Part shown: positions 38,932-44,935 of the stretch, piece by piece | Position numbering within the stretch: the first letter of the stretch is position 1 | Layout of the letters: the number at the start of each line of letters is the position of its first letter | DNA from: a virus | Reading direction: 5' to 3' (one strand) | Virus record (IMG/VR): IMGVR_UViG_3300005537_000031 | Span: 1-56,614 of that record | DNA: 56,614 bases | The notes under the pieces: model-generated | The model's database searches: none | Told to the model about the DNA's origin: nothing | The model's input: the letters and a program-made list of their open reading frames with translations, nothing else | Program-made: the position numbers and the translations under genes

Positions 38932-39498
38932 TTGAATAGCGTTGTCGAAATCTCGTCAGCCGAAGCCGTGGAAGGGCTGTTGTCTCTGGTTAATGCCCAG
39001 GACGCAGTTCTTGACGCGACTTATGGCAGCGGCGATTTCTGGCGAGGTTCGACGCGTAAGGTCATCGGTTGCGACATTGACCCATTACGGGCTAAAGATC
39101 ATGTGGCCGATTTCAGGCAGCTTCCGTTTGCAGCTGGGGAATTTCCGACCGTGATATATGACCCGCCATTTCATCCATATGTGGGCAGCGCGGAAGAAAA
39201 ACAGTTCAAAGGAATGGGCCGCAACGACAAGGAATTACGCTGTCAGTTCGACGCAGGGTTGCGCGAGTGCTGGCGTGTCACATCACGGCATCTGCTGGTG
39301 AAGTGCCAGGGATTCATTCACAACCATGCGCCTCAGTGGATGCCCTTATGGTGCGTGGCTATTTGCGGAGAGCCGTTCGAGTGGCTGATCGTGGCGCGAG
39401 ATCACAAGCGAATCAGCGGACGTTGGAAAAATACGCTGTCACTTCGTAGGAACCATGCGGACTATCTGTTGTTCGACAAGAAAGGCAACAAACGATGA
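38932..39498 (+). CDS. DNA methyltransferase (N4/N6, DPPF type)
   Basis: TTG at 38932 begins a 188-residue frame. DATYGSGDFWRG (residues 28-39) is the S-adenosylmethionine loop and VIYDPPFHPY (about 73-82) the catalytic motif of amino-methyltransferases. CDIDPLRAKDHVADFRQLPF marks the second strand. No restriction enzyme is encoded next to it. It may protect phage DNA from host restriction. Only the conserved core is present, without an obvious target-recognition domain. Confidence 0.7.
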   Translation: MNSVVEISSAEAVEGLLSLVNAQDAVLDATYGSGDFWRGSTRKVIGCDIDPLRAKDHVADFRQLPFAAGEFPTVIYDPPFHPYVGSAEEKQFKGMGRNDKELRCQFDAGLRECWRVTSRHLLVKCQGFIHNHAPQWMPLWCVAICGEPFEWLIVARDHKRISGRWKNTLSLRRNHADYLLFDKKGNKR

Positions 39499-40022
39499 CC
39501 AAACCAGCGGACGAGCGGACAGCGAAGGCGCGGGAGCCAGGATTACAAGCGAGAGCGGAGAAGCGGATGCGTGAGCTTTTATTTCACGCCCAATCTTCCA
39601 ACGGCACAATACCGCGAACTTTTTCGGAGAACCAATTAACTGATGTGCTGTACAACTTTGCCGAAGAAACATTGGCCGATGCCCAGCACAAAGTAGTGTG
39701 CTCGTTCTGCGGAACCATCACGGAATACGATCACACGCAACAACACGCTCAAGCCGATGCGATTCTGGCACACATCGAAACATGTGAGAAATCGCCAGTC
39801 AGGCAACTCTTGGGCGCGCTGGCTGAAATTGACAGGTTAAACGCCAAACGTTCCTCAGCCATAAAGGAAGCAAGAGAGATGCCCAGCCATGAGGAAATTA
39901 AAAAGGTTCTTGGAAATGGTTGGAAGGGATTCAAATTGACCGACGAAGATGACCTTGATTTCGTCATCGGCCAAATACGGCTGGCAATTATGAAGTGTGA
40001 TTTGATTCGCGGCGAACGGTAA
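39495..40022 (+). CDS. Hypothetical protein with zinc-finger-like centre (175 aa)
   Basis: Overlaps the methyltransferase by four bases. A charged N-terminal helix is followed by CSFCGTITEYDHTQQHAQAD and ETCEK, a C2HC-type finger near residues 68-98, then a helical C-terminus with acid clusters. It may be an accessory DNA-binding protein. No family was recognised. Confidence 0.6.
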   Translation: MTKPADERTAKAREPGLQARAEKRMRELLFHAQSSNGTIPRTFSENQLTDVLYNFAEETLADAQHKVVCSFCGTITEYDHTQQHAQADAILAHIETCEKSPVRQLLGALAEIDRLNAKRSSAIKEAREMPSHEEIKKVLGNGWKGFKLTDEDDLDFVIGQIRLAIMKCDLIRGER

Positions 40023-40043
40023 AGGGGAGGAGAGAGGGAAACA

Positions 40044-40469
40044 ATGCGGACTAAGAGAGTAAATCGTTACTACTGTGATTTTTGCCGCAAGGCTGGCATG
40101 TCAAAGTTTTGGATTGCGAAGCATGAAAAGGGATGCACGGCGAATCCTGCCCGCGTTTGTGGTCTCTGCGCTCACACGGAACAAGAGCAGAAGCCTATCG
40201 CTGAATTGATGGCCTGCCTCTCTGGCAGCAAGGAAGATTGCGGGATGGCAGACCTGCGGGCGATGTGCCAGAACTGCCCAGCCTGCATACTCGCCGCGAT
40301 CCGTCAATCGGGCCTGCAAAAAGTTGAGATAGACGAAGACGGAGTAAACAGCGGACTGGAATTTAATTTCGACTTCAAAAAGGAAATGGGCGACTTCTGG
40401 AGAACACGCGGATCTCTGACGCTGGGGGAATGGGGTAATGGAAAAGAAGATGACGGAACTCACAGATGA
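40044..40469 (+). CDS. Multi-zinc protein (141 aa)
   Basis: ATG at 40044 after GGGGAGGAG. Three Cys groups: YYCDFCRKAG with HEKGC (residues 9-31), CGLCAHT (39-45), and CQNCPAC (75-81). The overall plan resembles tandem ribbons. The last 32 bases overlap the next gene. The function is unknown. Confidence 0.55.
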   Translation: MRTKRVNRYYCDFCRKAGMSKFWIAKHEKGCTANPARVCGLCAHTEQEQKPIAELMACLSGSKEDCGMADLRAMCQNCPACILAAIRQSGLQKVEIDEDGVNSGLEFNFDFKKEMGDFWRTRGSLTLGEWGNGKEDDGTHR

Positions 40470-42483
40470 AGCAATGCGCGAAATGGATCGAAAGATAGGG
40501 AACGCTGTAAACCCTGAATTAGAGGCAATCAAACTTTTGAGCGACCTGGGGGCCGCAGTCTCAGCTTCTCCCCAGCCGCGTTGTCCGAAGTGTGGCGGCG
40601 CTGATTTTGACGATGCAGGATTATACGAGAACGCAGATGGTGACAGTTCTGGCGAAGTAGTGTGCAAATCGTGCAACTCAAGATATACGCCAGAAGAATT
40701 GATAAATGCCTCCCCCTACGCGGCCCCGCAATGTTTTTATGTTATCGAACGTTTTGAAAATGGCAAGAGTCTGGGATATTGGAACGGCAATAGTTCGCGG
40801 GACTTCGATACGAACATTGAGCAGGCAATCCAATTCCGTCGCAAGGAAGATGCCCAACATATAAGGCGTGGTTGGCACTGGAAAGACACACAGGTAACTG
40901 AGCATTTGTATATTCCAGGAGCTTTCTTTGCCCCAGCCCCAGTTCAGGAGCCGCCGAAGGGAACGTGTCCGTGCTCAAAAGATCATGGGCCACACGAAGG
41001 TAAACTTATTAATATTTCGCGGCATGGCCTTAATCTTACAGTGTGCGAAAAACATGAGCCGCTGTACCGGCCACTTCCACCCATTGATGCCATGGCCGAA
41101 TATCGCGCCGCGCAGCCCGTGGAGAATAGCAGCAGGTGCGGGAAGATAATGGCGCACAAGTTAGGCAATCAGAAGTGCGGCGGAAACAGGGACCATGAGT
41201 TGCACACGGACAAATCATCCATTTTCTACCACGAATTTGAAGCCGAGCCCATCTCAGGCGGAGCATCCACAGGGGAGCAGCCGCCGCACGTTCCAATTAT
41301 GACTATGCGCGAAATCATTGAGGCAGAGGGACCATCCGCGCCCAAGGTTGAGCCGCTCGACTTCGATATGGAATTTGCCCGCAAGGTAAAAGTAATTGGC
41401 GAGCGGTTTAACTGGGACATACAAGCATTCTTTGAGCACGTTCAAGCTGAGCAAACGCAGCCCACCCAAGCAACGGAGGCGGCCTCCGCGCCACAGACTG
41501 AGTGGCACTGTCAAGAATGCCGTGAGCCTATAAAGTTTAATGGCAGGCAGTGGCTTCATGCCGATGGAACTCCTACCTATCCACGCTGTACTCGACCAAA
41601 ACCCGCCGCTCCCTCCGTGGCAGGAACGCAGCCCGAGCCAATTAGATGCTCACAATGTAAGTCTCCGCTATGTGAATGCATTGCAACCAAACTTTTGGCC
41701 CAAGGGATGCCACAGGTGGAAGAGATCAGCCGTGCTATTCAATGGGAATGGACGAATGGCGACAGCGTAACTGTGGAAGATGCTGCAAAGAAAGTTTTAG
41801 CGAAGCACTTACCAGGCGCACCTGCTCAGCTGGGGCCGGACTTTCTCACGCGACTGCGTTGCATCGGAGGCAAACTGAGAATGAACCTAAAAGACGCGGC
41901 CACATTAAATCCAGAACATTTTAACCAGAACGGCATAAATCAGCTCATCGCCGAATGGGACGAAGTTGTAAGCGATGTTGTGAAAGAAATGTGCGTGCCC
42001 TCTCCAGCGCAAGGAACGCCGGAGCCGCCAAACGTGTACCAACTTTTTAAGCACAAAGCAGGATGCTTATGGAATTCCGCGTTGCCAACTGGCGAAGGAA
42101 CGTTTGGATGCACATGCGGCCTAGATAAATTGCTATTGGACTTGGAAGATTTTGAAATTGATCCAAAAGTTGCGCTGGCCGGGCCGCAGAACGGGCAAGG
42201 GTGGGTCGCCACAAAAGATTCATTGCCTGATGACGACTCAGAAGTTTATGCGGCAATCGCATGGACACACTCACCGGGAGTGAGAAAGTACGTCATTCAC
42301 GATTGCAGCTACTACGAAGGCGGAACTGGCTCAGGGCAGAAGATATTCGTCGATTGCGAAGGCGAAGAGTTTGAAGCCCATGAAGTTGACTACTGGATTT
42401 ACAAGCACAGGCTGGCAGAGCAATTACCCGAACCGCTCCCCGCTCCACCTACCGGGGACGCGCCACATAAGGAGAAGCCGTGA
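40438..42483 (+). CDS. 681-aa mosaic protein: Lar-like zinc ribbon, Cys modules, DUF551-like end
   Basis: The chain is a patchwork divided by Ala/Pro/Gln linkers. Residues 49-81 form a zinc ribbon (CPKCGG, CKSCNSRY) like Lar-type restriction-alleviation proteins. Short Cys/His units follow at about 175-225, 231-245 and 355-385 (CQECREP and others). The C-terminal part (GWVATKDSLPDDDSEVYAAI, ending VDYWIYKH) matches the pattern of DUF551. Each part occurs alone as a small phage protein. The whole may be a fused cassette. Its end encodes TGDAP. Confidence 0.6.
   Translation: MEKKMTELTDEAMREMDRKIGNAVNPELEAIKLLSDLGAAVSASPQPRCPKCGGADFDDAGLYENADGDSSGEVVCKSCNSRYTPEELINASPYAAPQCFYVIERFENGKSLGYWNGNSSRDFDTNIEQAIQFRRKEDAQHIRRGWHWKDTQVTEHLYIPGAFFAPAPVQEPPKGTCPCSKDHGPHEGKLINISRHGLNLTVCEKHEPLYRPLPPIDAMAEYRAAQPVENSSRCGKIMAHKLGNQKCGGNRDHELHTDKSSIFYHEFEAEPISGGASTGEQPPHVPIMTMREIIEAEGPSAPKVEPLDFDMEFARKVKVIGERFNWDIQAFFEHVQAEQTQPTQATEAASAPQTEWHCQECREPIKFNGRQWLHADGTPTYPRCTRPKPAAPSVAGTQPEPIRCSQCKSPLCECIATKLLAQGMPQVEEISRAIQWEWTNGDSVTVEDAAKKVLAKHLPGAPAQLGPDFLTRLRCIGGKLRMNLKDAATLNPEHFNQNGINQLIAEWDEVVSDVVKEMCVPSPAQGTPEPPNVYQLFKHKAGCLWNSALPTGEGTFGCTCGLDKLLLDLEDFEIDPKVALAGPQNGQGWVATKDSLPDDDSEVYAAIAWTHSPGVRKYVIHDCSYYEGGTGSGQKIFVDCEGEEFEAHEVDYWIYKHRLAEQLPEPLPAPPTGDAPHKEKP
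42451..42465 (+). repeat. Gene-end repeat, copy 1
   Basis: ACCGGGGACGCGCCA, coding for TGDAP near the end of the 681-aa gene. The same 15 bases recur at 42711 and the inner 12 at 43482, each near a stop codon. Confidence 0.7.
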
Positions 42484-42743
42484 ACTGGCCTGAAATAGTT
42501 GAAAAAGTACGCACTGATCACAATGGCGTAATGTCGGTCGAATTGTTCTTCGGGCATGACGGGCATAACGTCTGCCGATTCAAAAGCTACGATGAATTGC
42601 TGGGCGAAGGTGATTCTGGCCGATCCATACAGGAAGCAGTAGAACGCTGCTATGAAGACTGGCAACTGGAAAGTGGCGCACGTTGGTTCGCAAAGAATCC
42701 AGAAGTTGCGACCGGGGACGCGCCAACGGAGAAGAAGCTGTGA
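42480..42743 (+). CDS. Small hypothetical protein (87 aa)
   Basis: GTG at 42480 overlaps the preceding TGA. The fold is mixed (MNWPEIVEKVRTDHNGVMSV start) and the end carries ATGDAPTEKKL, a near copy of the end of the upstream gene. It may be a cassette in a shuffled array. The function is unknown. Confidence 0.6.
   Translation: MNWPEIVEKVRTDHNGVMSVELFFGHDGHNVCRFKSYDELLGEGDSGRSIQEAVERCYEDWQLESGARWFAKNPEVATGDAPTEKKL
42711..42725 (+). repeat. Gene-end repeat, copy 2
   Basis: ACCGGGGACGCGCCA, identical to copy 1 and in the same frame (TGDAP), 18 bases before the stop codon. Confidence 0.7.
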
Positions 42744-43513
42744 AGCGAGTGGTGGTTTGGTTTTCGTGTGGGGCTGCCTCTGCTTGCGCTGCTAAGTTGG
42801 CTATTGAGCGTTTCGGGGGTCACTTCCCGGTGAAGGTGGTTTACTGCGATACGTCAATCAATGAGCACCCGGACAATAAGCGGTTTGCCCAGGATGTCGA
42901 GAAATGGCTTGGCACTGAAATTGAGCGCATATCCTCAAAGATGTATTCCAGTGTGGATGAGGTCATTGCCAAGAATAGCTACTTCGCGGGAGTCAGGGGA
43001 GCGAGATGCACCACGGAATTAAAGAAAAAGCCTCGCCATGAATATCAGGAGCCGGGAGATTTACACATCTGGGGCTACACGGTTGAAGAGCCAGAGCGGA
43101 TTATCCGTTTCAAAGAAAACAATCCGGAAACGAAATCATATTTCATCCTTGCGGGAAATGGGCTGACTAAGGATGACTGCAAAAACATGCTGCTAAATGC
43201 AGGAATAGCCCTCCCTGTCATGTATGGGTTGGGATTCAACAATAACAACTGCATAGGCTGTGGAAAGGCTGAATCGGTCGAATACTGGCAGCACATCAGA
43301 AAATACTTTCCTGAGATTTTTGCAAAGCGTTGCCAGCAAAGCCGGGATATTGGATGGCGACCACTGCGCCTGGGCAGAAAGAGAACCCGCTCATATTTGG
43401 ATGAACTGCCAATAGAAGAAACGGGTGAACCTATCACGGAAGACATTAGCTGTGGGCCGCATTGCGGAGTAGAAGGTTTGGCCGGGGACGCGCAGGGGGA
43501 GGGGCGGAAATGA
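42740..43513 (+). CDS. PAPS-reductase-like adenine nucleotide hydrolase
   Basis: GTG at 42740 after GGAGAAGAAGCT gives 257 residues. The PP-loop SCGAASA (residues 9-15) follows the first strand (VVVWF) and the second strand ends VYCDTSINEHPD. GARCTTELKKKP (about 87-98) and CIGCGKAES are further marks of phage PAPS-reductase family proteins. The family activates substrates by adenylation; DndC of phosphorothioate systems is related. Here the target is unknown; a role in nucleotide or tRNA modification or sulfur use is possible. The end encodes AGDAQ. Confidence 0.75.
   Translation: MKRVVVWFSCGAASACAAKLAIERFGGHFPVKVVYCDTSINEHPDNKRFAQDVEKWLGTEIERISSKMYSSVDEVIAKNSYFAGVRGARCTTELKKKPRHEYQEPGDLHIWGYTVEEPERIIRFKENNPETKSYFILAGNGLTKDDCKNMLLNAGIALPVMYGLGFNNNNCIGCGKAESVEYWQHIRKYFPEIFAKRCQQSRDIGWRPLRLGRKRTRSYLDELPIEETGEPITEDISCGPHCGVEGLAGDAQGEGRK
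43482..43493 (+). repeat. Gene-end repeat, copy 3
   Basis: CCGGGGACGCGC, the inner 12 bases of copies 1 and 2, coding for GDA near the end of the PAPS-reductase-like gene. Confidence 0.65.
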
Positions 43514-43577
43514 GCGTACTGCTAGATTTTAAAAACTGTCGGGTATCGCACTCCTGTTAGGCAGGAGAGGAAATTTT

Positions 43578-43790
43578 ATGTCGCAGATGAGAAAACGCGA
43601 AACGTGGCGCAAGAGGCAAGCCTACCTGACAGGAGTAGCGGCTCAGCGGCAATGTCCAGCATGTAAACGGAAGTCTGCCATGTCTGCGCTGCAAGTCGAT
43701 GCGGAGATGTTCATCGGCAAAAGAACCTGCCGATATTGCGGACATGTAGTTGAAGTTAAAGAGGGCGTAGCAGAAAGGACTGAGCCGTGA
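43578..43790 (+). CDS. Zinc-ribbon protein (70 aa)
   Basis: ATG at 43578 after GGAGAGGAAAT. A basic N-terminal helix precedes CPACKRKSAM and CRYCGHVV (residues 26-58), a classic four-Cys ribbon. Its stop overlaps the next ATG/GTG. It may bind DNA or RNA. No closer family was recognised. Confidence 0.6.
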   Translation: MSQMRKRETWRKRQAYLTGVAAQRQCPACKRKSAMSALQVDAEMFIGKRTCRYCGHVVEVKEGVAERTEP

Positions 43791-44314
43791 GCATCTTCAA
43801 CAATCTCAAGAATGATATCGCCCCGGCAGTGGGAGAAGTGGAGAACCTGGTCCACCATCCCATTTATCGCACGCCGTGGTACGTGTCCGTGGTCGTCGAT
43901 GGGAAACTCTGGCGCGGCTCATGGCCGGATGCGGTCCCCCTGAAGATGCTGAAGTCGGGAGGCGTGGTAGCGTCGCTGAACTTCTGCTCCGAGCGTCAGC
44001 AGGATGACCTGATCCGCAGCTTTGGGATAGTGCCATATAACATTCCGGTGGAGGATAACACCGCGCCGACGGATGCGGATCTGGAGAAGGCAGTGGATAT
44101 ATTTGATTGGGTTACCGTTCCGGCCAATCCCATGATGCCCGGCGGCATCCTCTTCGCCCACTGCGAGCAGGGCATTGGCCGCACCGGCTGTTTCATCGCT
44201 GGCATCCGGGTGAAACGCTGCGGCTGGACTCCGCAACAGGCGCTGGATGAGGCGATGCATTATGGGCTGTCGCTGGAGAGTCAGAAGGCGTTCATCATGG
44301 GGCTTAAGGCATGA
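43787..44314 (+). CDS. Dual-specificity/tyrosine phosphatase-like protein
   Basis: A 175-residue protein with the phosphatase loop AHCEQGIGRTGCF (His125-Cys126...Arg132), matching HCX5R(S/T)G. The strand before it (GGILF) and the helix after it fit the dual-specificity fold, with an upstream LNFCSER-type strand (residues 64-70). The family removes phosphate from proteins or small molecules through a cysteinyl-phosphate. It is rare in phage early regions. The general acid is not evident; an Asp near residue 90 is a candidate. Confidence 0.75.
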   Translation: MSIFNNLKNDIAPAVGEVENLVHHPIYRTPWYVSVVVDGKLWRGSWPDAVPLKMLKSGGVVASLNFCSERQQDDLIRSFGIVPYNIPVEDNTAPTDADLEKAVDIFDWVTVPANPMMPGGILFAHCEQGIGRTGCFIAGIRVKRCGWTPQQALDEAMHYGLSLESQKAFIMGLKA

Positions 44315-44356
44315 GCCATCGCTGTCGTCCCATAAAATAAATGTGGCTCAAGCTGG

Positions 44357-44381
44357 TGGTGTTCTGGTATAGTGGACACCA
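44357..44381 (+). promoter_or_regulatory. Hairpin ending on the start codon of the LAGLIDADG gene
   Basis: TGGTGTTC (44357-44364) pairs with GGACACCA (44374-44381), eight pairs with one G-T, across a 9-nt loop. The last base is the A of the ATG at 44381. Read-through transcripts would have a hidden start. A TATAGT in the loop could serve as a -10 box for an independent transcript that lacks the left arm. Confidence 0.55.
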
Positions 44382-44935
44382 TGAAAGAACGAAGCATTTA
44401 TCAGAAGGTTCTGCTGGCGACGCAACGCGATAGTCGCGGCATGGGAAGGCAAGATTTAGATGCCTACTTCGCAGGGTTTTTCGATGGAGAAGGCCACATC
44501 ACAGTCAGTCGAGATGTCAGGCGACCTTGGAGTTGTTATGTGGAAATCGGGGCCACGCAGAATGTCCTGACTCCGCTGCATATGCTACAGAAGTGTTACG
44601 GAGGTAAGGTTCATCTCAAGCACAGAGGAAAGCTTGATGTTAGCAAATGTAGTGTGTGGAGATGCAGCGGGAAGGATGCCATGTACGCGCTATATCGCAT
44701 GCTTCCGTGGTTGGTAGTTAAGCAGGAGAAGGCGCGTGTGGCCCTGATCGTGTTGCAGAATAGGCCCCTAAAGGAATCTGGGGGGCAGATATCTCCGCAT
44801 CAAAAGATGGCCATATCAAAGGCTCTAGCTAAGATAAAAGTAGTGGAGAGGGGAAAGAAGTGCCAGTTAGATGTAAACCAAGCTCCTGTGTTGGATGCCA
44901 ACTCCATTCCCACGGCACAGATTTCTCCGCTATAG
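44381..44935 (+). CDS. LAGLIDADG homing endonuclease upstream of the polymerase
   Basis: A protein of 184 residues (GTG at 44372 is an alternative). The motif YFAGFFDGEGHI near residue 30 is a clear LAGLIDADG helix with its acid, followed by basic strands. The C-terminal 25 codons overlap the start of the polymerase gene in another frame, so the element extends into it. It is free-standing and has its own hairpin leader. Such genes spread by cutting an allele lacking them; the likely target is the polymerase 5' region. Confidence 0.8.
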   Translation: MKERSIYQKVLLATQRDSRGMGRQDLDAYFAGFFDGEGHITVSRDVRRPWSCYVEIGATQNVLTPLHMLQKCYGGKVHLKHRGKLDVSKCSVWRCSGKDAMYALYRMLPWLVVKQEKARVALIVLQNRPLKESGGQISPHQKMAISKALAKIKVVERGKKCQLDVNQAPVLDANSIPTAQISPL

